From NCBI RefSeq assembly GCF_030295995.1, contig NZ_AP027365.1:2822066-2886065 (forward strand): a stretch of 64,000 bases of DNA, in the 5' to 3' direction. The DNA is from Thalassotalea hakodatensis. Its GTDB lineage: Bacteria; Pseudomonadota; Gammaproteobacteria; Enterobacterales; Alteromonadaceae. A program made the position numbers and the translations under genes. The notes under the pieces were generated by a model that saw only the letters and a program-made list of their open reading frames with translations, was not told the origin of the DNA and did no database searches. Positions 46,275 through 54,406 of this stretch are shown piece after piece; the first letter of the stretch is position 1, and every line of letters starts with the position of its first letter.

Positions 46275-46308
46275 AAATTCACAATAAAAACACATTGAGT
46301 TTGCAAAA

Positions 46309-47184
46309 ATGCACAACTGGGATGATTTTAGATTTTTTGGAGCCGTTGCTGAAACAGGAAGTTACTCCAAAGCTGCTACTTCGTTAGGCGTTAATCATTC
46401 AACGGTATCGCGAAGGGTACAAGCAATGGAAGTTGCGCATGGGGTAAAATTATTTGAACGCACACAGTATGGCTATCAACTAACAGAGGCTGGCGCATCT
46501 ATCTTTGAAATTGTTCAGCAATTACAAGATAAAACCCATCAAGCTGCTCGCATATTACTAGGGCAAGATGCCAGATTAGAAGGCACTATTAACTTAACAA
46601 TGCCAAACGACATGTTTATGTTTTTAATGGCTGAGCCTCTTAAATTATTTTCCGACCAACACCCTGGAATTACTTTTAACCTACTGGTGAGTAAAGGGTT
46701 ACGAAATATGGCGAATAGAGAGGCTGATTTAGCAGTACGTGTCACCGCAACACCCCCCGATTATCTTATTGGTACTAAAATCACCCATATTCAACACGGC
46801 CTTTATCAACGTGAAGACTTGGCTCAACATGATTATACGCCAGTAATAATATGGGGCAGTGAATCGAACCTTCCTACTTGGACAACACAATATTTTAAAA
46901 ACCCCAAAGTCATCATGCGCGTAGATGACTTATATGCGATGCATCAAGCTGTTAGAGCTGGTTTTGGTATAGCTAGAATGCCATGTTTCATACCTGATAT
47001 TGTGCAAGATGAAAAGGTGGTGAGGCTGCCTGTCGATGTGCCACTTTCAGATTTTGCCGTGTGGATTTTACATCATCAAGATTTAAGAACCTCGGCAAAG
47101 ATTAATCAATGCCGAGGTTATATCAAAGAAGTATTAACCGCACAAAAAGGCGTATTTTCTGGGGAGTATTCACGCTTTCAATAA
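46309..47184 (+). CDS. LysR-family transcriptional regulator
   Basis: A 291-residue LTTR. The winged helix-turn-helix spans about residues 5-60 (GAVAETGSYSKAATSLGVNH, STVSRRVQAMEVAHGVKLFE). A ligand-binding domain begins near residue 90 (LEGTINLTMPNDMFMFLMAEP). The N-terminal MHNWDDFRFFGAVAETGSYS is typical of the subgroup regulating divergently placed detoxification genes. It probably controls the adjacent NTF2-tautomerase-GST genes. The inducer is unknown. Confidence 0.88.
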   Translation: MHNWDDFRFFGAVAETGSYSKAATSLGVNHSTVSRRVQAMEVAHGVKLFERTQYGYQLTEAGASIFEIVQQLQDKTHQAARILLGQDARLEGTINLTMPNDMFMFLMAEPLKLFSDQHPGITFNLLVSKGLRNMANREADLAVRVTATPPDYLIGTKITHIQHGLYQREDLAQHDYTPVIIWGSESNLPTWTTQYFKNPKVIMRVDDLYAMHQAVRAGFGIARMPCFIPDIVQDEKVVRLPVDVPLSDFAVWILHHQDLRTSAKINQCRGYIKEVLTAQKGVFSGEYSRFQ

Positions 47185-47216
47185 CGCAACAATAATGTTT
47201 GCTACAGAAAGAGCGT

Positions 47217-47798
47217 TTAGCTTTTGCTTTTCTTGCGCCACCTTATAAGCTCTTTTTGATCTGCTGGTGCGTCTTCTCCTTGTGCAATCAACTCTTTTGC
47301 TTGCTCTGCGAGTAACTGTTCAGCTTTATCTTCAATTTTGGCTAACATTTGATAAAAAGATGCTTTTTCTTCTTCCGTTAATACACTTTCTAATTGCTTA
47401 CTACGTTCATCCATCGCCGCTGTTACATGTTTGTATATCGTTAATCCTCGCTCATTCAACACAAGGTTTTTCACATTCTTTTTATATTGATCAGGCTGCG
47501 ATTCTATCAAGTCTAATGAAAGTAATTTTTTTACCGCTCGGGAAACGGTATAAGAGTCAAGGCGAGATTGATACGCAATATCGGCTGACTTAATTGGCAT
47601 GTAAGAACCAATATTGAGTAATACCCGCATTTCTCGCGGATCAAGATCAGATAAGTTACGGATTTTCCAGTCTCTGTTAAGCGCAAGCAGGTTACTCACT
47701 ACCGCAATTTGAAACGGTAAATGATTAGTAAGATCAAGTGGTTCCTTGTGCTCAGTGGTAAGTTGGAACGCTAAACGCCGTGCCGATGATTTGATCAT
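47217..47798 (-). CDS. MarR-family transcriptional regulator
   Basis: A 193-residue winged-helix protein. The DNA-binding domain has PREMRVLLNIGSYMPIKSAD, then IAYQSRLDSYTVSRAVKKLL and LIESQPDQYKKNVKNLVL (wing). It ends in a charged coil. N-terminal residues (LTNHLPFQIAVVSNLLALNRD) resemble MarR-type dimer helices. It lies 9 bp downstream of the aldo/keto reductase, so it may be co-expressed and control that gene. The effector is unknown. Confidence 0.8.
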   Translation of the reverse strand: MIKSSARRLAFQLTTEHKEPLDLTNHLPFQIAVVSNLLALNRDWKIRNLSDLDPREMRVLLNIGSYMPIKSADIAYQSRLDSYTVSRAVKKLLSLDLIESQPDQYKKNVKNLVLNERGLTIYKHVTAAMDERSKQLESVLTEEEKASFYQMLAKIEDKAEQLLAEQAKELIAQGEDAPADQKELIRWRKKSKS

Positions 47799-47807
47799 AT
47801 GGCTCCC

Positions 47808-48722
47808 CTAAGGTACTGACTGCCCATTTCTCGCTTCAAACAAGCGATACCAATCTTCACGACAATAATCGAGCATTAACGACACCTTTGCAGCTTCAAT
47901 TCGCTCAGGCGTTGTCGAACCAATAATAGGCAATATTTGAGCTGGGTGTTTTACTAACCAAGCTAAGACCACTTGCCAAGGGTGACATTGATATTTTTCA
48001 GCTTGTTGCTTTAATTCGTGTTCAATACGTTGCTCATCCTTTGTCGTAAAGGTATTTCCCCATGCTGGGTAGGCCACACCACCTAAAGGACACCAAGCAA
48101 TAGGTGCTATTTGATGTTGTTGGCATTGATCTAAGGTGCCATTTAGCAAAGTATCAATGTTATGAACATTGATTTCAACTTGATTTGCCACTAACGGCAT
48201 AGACATCACAGAACGCAACATTTCAACTTGCGACGGTAAGAAGTTACTGACACCGAAGTGTTTTACTTTGCCAGAAGCCTTCAGTAACGCAAACGTTTCT
48301 GCTACTTCATGCACATCCATTAAAAAATCCGGACGATGCAATAAGAAAAGATCTAAATAATCAACATTTAAACGCGATAATGAACCTTCAACTGCATCTA
48401 AGAGATACTGCTTACTAAAATCATATCGCGTTGGTGCATATTCATTTTCTTTTTTCGGACGAATACCCGCTTTTGACGTAATAATTAAATCATCTCGTAA
48501 TGCAGGTGTCGCTTTTATCACTTCGCCAAATAAACGTTCACTTTCACCGCCGCCGTATATATCAGCATGGTCAAAGTGGTTGTAACCTGATTCAATAGCT
48601 GCATGTATAGCACGTTTCCCTTTGTTACGTGCTTCCTGTGAGTTATCACCGCATATGCGCATACAACCATAAATTAACCGAGAAGTGGTGTATGGTGTTT
48701 GCGCTAAGTGTACGTTTTTCAT
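47808..48722 (-). CDS. Aldo/keto reductase (YdhF-like)
   Basis: A 304-residue (beta/alpha)8 reductase. Family motifs are GYNHFDHADIYGGGESERLFG (near residue 49, includes catalytic Asp/Tyr), LDLFLLHRPDFLMDVHEVAE and FGVSNFLPSQVEMLRS, with the cofactor region QILPIIGSTTPERIEAA near residue 268. It is NADPH-dependent by family. Similar to E. coli YdhF, whose substrate is unresolved. Upstream partner of the MarR gene. Monocistronic promoter presumably in the 48723-48887 gap, divergent from lgt. Confidence 0.88.
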   Translation of the reverse strand: MKNVHLAQTPYTTSRLIYGCMRICGDNSQEARNKGKRAIHAAIESGYNHFDHADIYGGGESERLFGEVIKATPALRDDLIITSKAGIRPKKENEYAPTRYDFSKQYLLDAVEGSLSRLNVDYLDLFLLHRPDFLMDVHEVAETFALLKASGKVKHFGVSNFLPSQVEMLRSVMSMPLVANQVEINVHNIDTLLNGTLDQCQQHQIAPIAWCPLGGVAYPAWGNTFTTKDEQRIEHELKQQAEKYQCHPWQVVLAWLVKHPAQILPIIGSTTPERIEAAKVSLMLDYCREDWYRLFEARNGQSVP

Positions 48723-48887
48723 AAATTTATATATATTAAATCTTGCATGCCCTCAATATAACATGAAGTTAGCGCAAAATAAGTACGTATACTGTGGTTT
48801 TCTTACATAAAACGGCAATTTATCCTGCACAATTTATCAATAGGCTGATATATTAGCGCCAGCAATTTTCCACAAGAAGGTTAACCT

Positions 48888-49682
48888 GTGTCACATTTTG
48901 TTTGGAACGTCGATCCCATATTATTCTCACTTGGCCCTGTCACTATACATTGGTACGGTGCATTATTTGCCAGCGCAATTTTTGCTGGTTTGTATTATAT
49001 GAAATGGGTATTCACCCTAGAGAATAAAAGTGTAGATACCTTAGACAATTTATTAATGTATGTGGTACTTGGCATTATTATTGGTGCGAGGCTCGGTCAT
49101 TGTTTCTTCTATGATCCTGATTTTTACTTTGCTAACCCATTAAAAATATTGGCGATTTGGGAAGGCGGCTTAGCAAGTCATGGTGGTGGACTCGGTGCCA
49201 TCATAGGTACCTGGTTATTTTGCAAACGCCATCACGTTAATACGCTATGGCTACTTGATAGGTTAGCTATTGCAACCGCAGTTTTTGGTATATTCGTTCG
49301 TTCAGCGAATTTTGTAAATTCTGAAATTTTAGGCCACCCAAGTGATGTGCCTTGGGCCATTATTTTCGAACGAGTTGACACCTTAGCACGTCATCCGGCA
49401 CAACTTTATGAAGCGATCGCTTATTTGTTAATTGCCGTTGTATTAACATTACTTTATCGAAGTACTGCTATTAAAGAGCGTGTTGGCGCTTTACTCGGTT
49501 TATTTTTAATACTGACTTTTAGTGCTCGCTTTGTTATTGAGTTTTTTAAACAACAGCAAGCCTCTTATACGCTAGAGTCCGCGTTAAATACCGGACAAAT
49601 GTTAAGTATTCCGTTCTTTTTCGTTGGCGTATTATTATTGCTACGTGCAAAGCAAACTTCAGCCATTACAGGTAAAAAATAA
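48888..49682 (+). CDS. lgt: Phosphatidylglycerol-prolipoprotein diacylglyceryl transferase
   Basis: A 264-residue inner-membrane enzyme with seven hydrophobic segments. It attaches diacylglycerol to the lipobox cysteine of prolipoproteins. Signature motifs are SLGPVTIHWYGALFASAIF, IIGARLGHCFFYDP and GGLASHGGGLGAIIG (near residue 95). The Lgt signature around residues 140-155 is GIFVRSANFVNSEILG. It is used by several lipoproteins in this window (the Ig-like protein, lipase and Slp). It is followed at once by an RNase HI gene rather than by thyA, its partner in E. coli. Confidence 0.96.
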   Translation: MSHFVWNVDPILFSLGPVTIHWYGALFASAIFAGLYYMKWVFTLENKSVDTLDNLLMYVVLGIIIGARLGHCFFYDPDFYFANPLKILAIWEGGLASHGGGLGAIIGTWLFCKRHHVNTLWLLDRLAIATAVFGIFVRSANFVNSEILGHPSDVPWAIIFERVDTLARHPAQLYEAIAYLLIAVVLTLLYRSTAIKERVGALLGLFLILTFSARFVIEFFKQQQASYTLESALNTGQMLSIPFFFVGVLLLLRAKQTSAITGKK

Positions 49683-49687
49683 ATTTT

Positions 49688-50458
49688 ATGGCAAAAAAAT
49701 ATTACGTCATTTGGAAAGGTACAAAAACAGGTGTTTTTGATAATTGGCCAGAAGTACAGCAGTTAACCTCAGGCAGAGCAGATGCCCAATATATGGGGTT
49801 CCCTACGAAAGATGATGCAGAAAAAGCATTTAAAGAAAGTTATACAAAAGCGCTAACTAAACGCTCATTAACACAAAAAAAACCGAGCACTAAACCAGAA
49901 AACACGTTGAACACTAATGCTCATGGCGTAAACGCTGACATTCAAATTTATAGTGACGGTGCTTGTTCACCTAACCCGGGCCAAGCTGGTACAGGCATAG
50001 CTGTTTATCAAAAAAGCAAGCTAACTCAGCTTTGGTATGGCTTGTATGATGCTAACGGTACGAATAACACTGCTGAGTTATTAGGCTTACTTGAATCTTT
50101 TAAGCTTGCGCAGCAATTTATTAATACTAATAAAAGTTTAACGGTTGAGATATTAAGCGACTCTCGTTACTCAATAGATTGTATAACTAAGTGGGCATTA
50201 GGTTGGCAACGTAAGGGATGGAAAAAAGCAGATGGTCAACCAATCAAAAATCCAGAAATAATTAAAGCATGTTTTGAGCTGTATCAGCAAATCAAACAAC
50301 AAGTCACCGTTAGCCACGTTAAAGGTCACGCCAATATAGAAGGTAATGAACTAGCAGATCGCATGGCGGTTTATGCGCGCATGACAAAACAAAAAAGCTT
50401 TGTAACCTACGAACAGGCGCTCGATATCACCTCAATTCTGGCAATGCCTTCTGGCTAA
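49688..50458 (+). CDS. rnhA: RNase HI with N-terminal viroplasmin-like domain
   Basis: A 256-residue protein. Residues about 1-50 (KKYYVIWKGTKTGVFDNWPE, GFPTKDDAEKAF) form the caulimovirus viroplasmin/RNase-H1-type hybrid-binding domain. A linker follows, then an RNase HI domain with the catalytic set: Asp in IYSDGACSPNPG, Glu in NTAELLGLL, Asp in ILSDSRYSI and a final Asp in NELADRMA, with VKGHANIEG before it. It degrades RNA in RNA:DNA hybrids. The domain pair is common in eukaryotic RNase H1 and in Bacteroidetes, less so in gammaproteobacteria. Five bases after lgt. Confidence 0.9.
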   Translation: MAKKYYVIWKGTKTGVFDNWPEVQQLTSGRADAQYMGFPTKDDAEKAFKESYTKALTKRSLTQKKPSTKPENTLNTNAHGVNADIQIYSDGACSPNPGQAGTGIAVYQKSKLTQLWYGLYDANGTNNTAELLGLLESFKLAQQFINTNKSLTVEILSDSRYSIDCITKWALGWQRKGWKKADGQPIKNPEIIKACFELYQQIKQQVTVSHVKGHANIEGNELADRMAVYARMTKQKSFVTYEQALDITSILAMPSG

Positions 50459-50478
50459 AAAAGCCCGCGTGGCGGGCT
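50457..50478 (-). terminator. kdsB terminator, overlapping the rnhA stop
   Basis: AGCCCGC-GTG-GCGGGCT (50462-50478) with an A-run on the left. The hairpin and U-run therefore work on the minus strand, 9 bases past the kdsB stop. Confidence 0.85.
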
Positions 50479-50486
50479 CGTTCGAA

Positions 50487-51257
50487 CTATACTGTTATTT
50501 GTGCTGCAAAGGCCCTTGCCTTCGCTAAATCTTCTGGGGTATCAACACCTTCTACAAGCAAGCGGCTTTGTGCAACATCAACATGAATTTTTTCACCTTG
50601 CCACAATACGCGTAATTGCTCTAAAGATTCAATTTGTTCAAGTTCACTTGTTGGCCATTGAATATATTCATTAATAAAACTAGCACGGTAAGCGTAAATA
50701 CCGATATGGCGTAGATAAAAATCTCCGACAGTTGTTGTATCTTTGGTGGTTAAAAAGCGCTCTCTATCGTATGGGATTGTCGCTCGACTAAAATATAAAG
50801 CATATCCTTGCTTATCCATTAGCACTTTCACTGCATTCGGATTAAAGGCTTCTTCAGCATCAGTAATGTGTACAGCCAGTGTCGCCATTTTTGCTTTTTG
50901 TTGGTTAGCAAGGTTACTTGCCACTTGTGCAATATTTTCTGGCGGGATGAAAGGTTCATCTCCTTGCACATTGACAACGACTTGCTCTGGCTCAAATTGG
51001 TACTTCTCAACTACTTCAGCCAATCTTTCTGTACCTGATTGATGATCAGCTCGAGTTAAGCACACTTCGCCACCAAAGCCTTCAACTACCTTGGCAACCT
51101 GCTGATTGTCGGTAGCGACAATCACTTTTTCTGCACCACTTTTTACCGCTTTTTCAACAACCCACTGAATCATTGGCTTACCGTGAATATCGGCTAATAC
51201 TTTGCCAGGTAAACGAGACGATTCAAAACGGGCTGGAATGACTACCACAAATGACAT
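50487..51257 (-). CDS. kdsB: 3-deoxy-manno-octulosonate cytidylyltransferase
   Basis: A 256-residue CMP-KDO synthetase. [19 protein letters not shown] at residues 3-21 binds nucleotide, and [16 protein letters not shown] near residue 100 holds conserved metal/CTP residues. It activates KDO for lipopolysaccharide core synthesis. The start chosen is the ATG at 51257, with GGAG seven bases upstream. The frame extends to 51308, but the extra residues overlap ycaR and have no homology. Last gene of the comEC-msbA-lpxK-ycaR-kdsB block. Confidence 0.96.
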   Translation of the reverse strand: MSFVVVIPARFESSRLPGKVLADIHGKPMIQWVVEKAVKSGAEKVIVATDNQQVAKVVEGFGGEVCLTRADHQSGTERLAEVVEKYQFEPEQVVVNVQGDEPFIPPENIAQVASNLANQQKAKMATLAVHITDAEEAFNPNAVKVLMDKQGYALYFSRATIPYDRERFLTTKDTTTVGDFYLRHIGIYAYRASFINEYIQWPTSELEQIESLEQLRVLWQGEKIHVDVAQSRLLVEGVDTPEDLAKARAFAAQITV

Positions 51258-51270
51258 ATTTAGCTCCGTA

Positions 51271-51456
51271 TTAATTACGTTCGTCTTCACTGAGTCGGCG
51301 CGCTTCACTTTCTAACAGAACAGGTATGCCTTTTTCAATACCGAAGGCAAGCTTGTCAAAATTACACCAAAGCTCTTGTTGATCTTTTTTATACTGCAAC
51401 TTACCTTTACAAACAGGACAAGCAAGAATTTCCATCAATTTAATATCAAAAGCCAT
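51271..51456 (-). CDS. ycaR: Trm112/YcaR-family small zinc-ribbon protein
   Basis: A 61-residue protein: [20 protein letters not shown] at the start gives the CPxCKG motif, followed by [20 protein letters not shown]. The fold resembles Trm112. In E. coli ycaR lies between lpxK and kdsB, as here. The exact function is unknown. The preferred ATG at 51456 has AAGAAGAG upstream. The longer frame from 51486 overlaps lpxK. Confidence 0.92.
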   Translation of the reverse strand: MAFDIKLMEILACPVCKGKLQYKKDQQELWCNFDKLAFGIEKGIPVLLESEARRLSEDERN

Positions 51457-51460
51457 ATTA

Positions 51461-52501
51461 TTACTCTTCTTTTTGTTCTCGTTCATTACTGACTAAAGTG
51501 AGCAATGATTCTATTAACGTTTTAGCAGATAGCTCATTAAATTCCGCATCTACCGGTAAATACCACCAATTATTATCTGCAAATAATTGACATTTAACTG
51601 CATCTTTTTCAGTCATTAACAAAGGCATATTCTGTTCAAAATCACCGAAATCTCTTCGTTGAAAGCCATGATGATCATTAAAAGACTTTTGTTTTATAAC
51701 CGAGAAACCTAATGTAGATAACAGGGTAAAAAAACGCTCTGGCGAGCCAATGCCTGCACAAGCGTTTACTCGAGCTGATCGTAAAAGAAAATCAGCAAGC
51801 GTGACTTTTTCATTCGTCGCAACATTTATCAGGTGTTTTGCTTTTAATGTCATCACATGTTGTGGCGTATTTCCGCAACTTAATGGTGTTGAATTTCCAT
51901 TAACGATCACATGATCAACCGCTTTTAAGCGTCTTGTTGTTTCTCGTAAAGGCCCTGCAGGTAATAATAAACCATTACCGAATAACCGCTTGCCATCGAC
52001 AATGATAAGCTCAAGATCCCGTGCCATTTTATAATGCTGTAAACCGTCATCACTAATCACCAGTTCTACTGACATCGTTTTTAACTGTTCAATTGCTGCA
52101 TTACGATCACTGTCAACGACAACAGGTATTTGATGACGATTAAAAATCATCATCGGTTCATCGCCTACCATAGTCGCATCACTTTGTTCATTCACAACAT
52201 AAGGATAATAAGGCGCCTTTGCGCCATACCCGCGGCTAATAACACCTACGTTAATATTATGTGCTTTCAAACATTCAACAAGCCATAGCACCACAGGAGT
52301 TTTACCATTGCCTCCTACACCAATATTACCCACGACCACCACAGGTAAACTCGGCTTAGTTTGCGTTAACAAACCATAACGAAAGCTTAACCGCCTAACA
52401 CTGCTAATCAACCAAAATAACGCTGAAATCGGTAGTAATATCGGTACCAATAAATAACGTGCTGGATGTTGATGAAACCATACCTTTTCAATTAATCGCA
52501 T
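51461..52501 (-). CDS. lpxK: Tetraacyldisaccharide 4'-kinase
   Basis: A 346-residue lipid A biosynthesis kinase. A membrane-associated N-terminal helix ([21 protein letters not shown]) is followed by the P-loop [20 protein letters not shown] (near residue 55). It phosphorylates the 4' position of the lipid A disaccharide at the inner membrane. [17 protein letters not shown] near residue 144 is the conserved catalytic motif. It lies directly after msbA (9 bp) and before ycaR (4 bp), the standard order. Confidence 0.96.
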   Translation of the reverse strand: MRLIEKVWFHQHPARYLLVPILLPISALFWLISSVRRLSFRYGLLTQTKPSLPVVVVGNIGVGGNGKTPVVLWLVECLKAHNINVGVISRGYGAKAPYYPYVVNEQSDATMVGDEPMMIFNRHQIPVVVDSDRNAAIEQLKTMSVELVISDDGLQHYKMARDLELIIVDGKRLFGNGLLLPAGPLRETTRRLKAVDHVIVNGNSTPLSCGNTPQHVMTLKAKHLINVATNEKVTLADFLLRSARVNACAGIGSPERFFTLLSTLGFSVIKQKSFNDHHGFQRRDFGDFEQNMPLLMTEKDAVKCQLFADNNWWYLPVDAEFNELSAKTLIESLLTLVSNEREQKEE

Positions 52502-52510
52502 GATTAACGG

Positions 52511-54289
52511 TTATCCAAATTGAAACTTATGTAACTGTGCATAAGCACCATCGGCGGCAAGTAATGTTTTATGGTCACCTTGCTCGACAATCTTACCTTG
52601 TTCCATAACAATAATTTTATCAGCATTTTCAATGGTAGATAAACGATGAGCAATAACGATAGACGTTCGATTTTCTTGTAACGCATTTAACGCATCTTGA
52701 ATATGGCGCTCCGATTCAGTGTCGAGCGCACTGGTTGCTTCATCAAGCACTAAAATGGGTGAATCACAGAGTAATGCACGCGCGATAGCGACACGTTGGC
52801 GTTGACCACCGGATAAAAGTGCGCCGTTATCACCAATGTTTGTATGTAAACCTTCTGGTAATTGTTCAGCAAACTCGAGAACATGTGCTTTACGGGCAGC
52901 TTCAATAATTTCTGCTTCGCTCGCTTCTGGACGACCATAAGCAATATTATTGGCTAGGCTATCATTGAATAATACCACCTGCTGTGAAACATATGAAAAT
53001 TGTTTTCGAAGGTCATTCAGCTGATAATCAATCACATTATGTCCATCTAGCAACACTTGTCCTTGTGTAGCTTGATAAAAACGTAATAACAAAGAACTGG
53101 CTGTTGATTTTCCACTGCCAGAACGACCAACAAGCGCTACTGTTTCTCCTGCATTAACGTGAAAGTTAACGTCAGTTAACGCGAGCTTATCGTCTCCTGG
53201 GTATAAAAAATTTACGTGATCAAAACGAAGTTCTCCAGTAGCACGTTTTAATGGGATTGTTCCTGTGTCTTGTTCAAGTGCTTCATCTAATAAGCCAAAA
53301 ATACTGTTACTGGCTGCCATTCCCTTTTGAAATTCGCTATTTACATTAGTCAATAATTTTAAAGGTCTAAGTAACATTGTCATGTAGGTAACCACCCCCA
53401 TGAAAACACCGGGAGAAATGTTATCGACCACACCATCTAGAGTGGCAACGTATAGAACAAACGCTAACGCAAAGGAAGCAATAATTTGAATTAACGGTAC
53501 ACTTGCTGATTTAGTTGCTACCATTTTCATACGTTGTTGGCGGTTATTTTTATTTATCTCTGCAAAACGTTCATCTTCTCGATGTTTGCCATCGAAGGTT
53601 AATACTACTTTATGGCCATTAAAGGTTTGCTCAGCAGTACGCGTAACTTCGCCCATGGAGTCTTGAATATTTTTGCTCACCGTACGAAAACGCTTTGAAA
53701 CGTATGTAACAATAAACGCGATGATTGGCGTGATCACCAAAAATATTGCTGACAACTGCCAGCTTTGCCAAAACATTAACACCAATAAACCAATAACAAG
53801 CCCACCTTGTTGTACAATCGTTAATAACGATTTACTGGTAGCCTGCAACACTTGTTCAGTATCGAATGTCAGCTTGGAAATTAAGGTGCCGGTTGAGGTT
53901 TTGTCATGAAAGGTTACCGGCATCGCCATTATGTGACTAAACATAGATTGACGTAAATCGGCGACAACATTATTACCTACCCACGCTAAGCAGTAGTTAC
54001 TGAGAAAATGGCAAATACCACGAATAATAAAACACACAATAACAAACAAAGGTGCCCACTTCATAAACTCAGAGTTCTTCCCCGATAGGCCTTCATCTAT
54101 TAATGCCGGAAGTTTTGAAAGAAAGTACACATCTATACTGGCATAGCCAAGCATGCAAATAATTGAAAAAATACCTGCGGTTTTATACTGTTTCGTGTGC
54201 CCCATTAACCGTTTAAAGTTTTGCCAAGTTTTATCTTGGTTATCTTCTGGGGCGTTTTGTAACGGCTCGCTTTCTGTCGACGTCGACAT
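52511..54289 (-). CDS. msbA: Lipid A export ATP-binding/permease protein MsbA
   Basis: A 592-residue ABC half-transporter. Six membrane helices lie in the first 330 residues. The nucleotide-binding domain has Walker A VGRSGSGKSTASSLL (near residue 392), signature LSGGQRQRVAIARALL and Walker B PILVLDEATSALD, then the His-switch IVIAHRLST. It flips lipid A-core across the inner membrane as a homodimer. Downstream of comEC and upstream of lpxK, as in E. coli. Confidence 0.97.
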   Translation of the reverse strand: MSTSTESEPLQNAPEDNQDKTWQNFKRLMGHTKQYKTAGIFSIICMLGYASIDVYFLSKLPALIDEGLSGKNSEFMKWAPLFVIVCFIIRGICHFLSNYCLAWVGNNVVADLRQSMFSHIMAMPVTFHDKTSTGTLISKLTFDTEQVLQATSKSLLTIVQQGGLVIGLLVLMFWQSWQLSAIFLVITPIIAFIVTYVSKRFRTVSKNIQDSMGEVTRTAEQTFNGHKVVLTFDGKHREDERFAEINKNNRQQRMKMVATKSASVPLIQIIASFALAFVLYVATLDGVVDNISPGVFMGVVTYMTMLLRPLKLLTNVNSEFQKGMAASNSIFGLLDEALEQDTGTIPLKRATGELRFDHVNFLYPGDDKLALTDVNFHVNAGETVALVGRSGSGKSTASSLLLRFYQATQGQVLLDGHNVIDYQLNDLRKQFSYVSQQVVLFNDSLANNIAYGRPEASEAEIIEAARKAHVLEFAEQLPEGLHTNIGDNGALLSGGQRQRVAIARALLCDSPILVLDEATSALDTESERHIQDALNALQENRTSIVIAHRLSTIENADKIIVMEQGKIVEQGDHKTLLAADGAYAQLHKFQFG

Positions 54290-54406
54290 TTACTACTCTT
54301 ATCAATTAAATTCAATCCTAACTATTCTAGCTTGTTATAGAACACCAACCAAGCTTTGATTTAACCATTAACATCACAAAGTTCATCTGCAAAGGAGGCC
54401 CGAATA

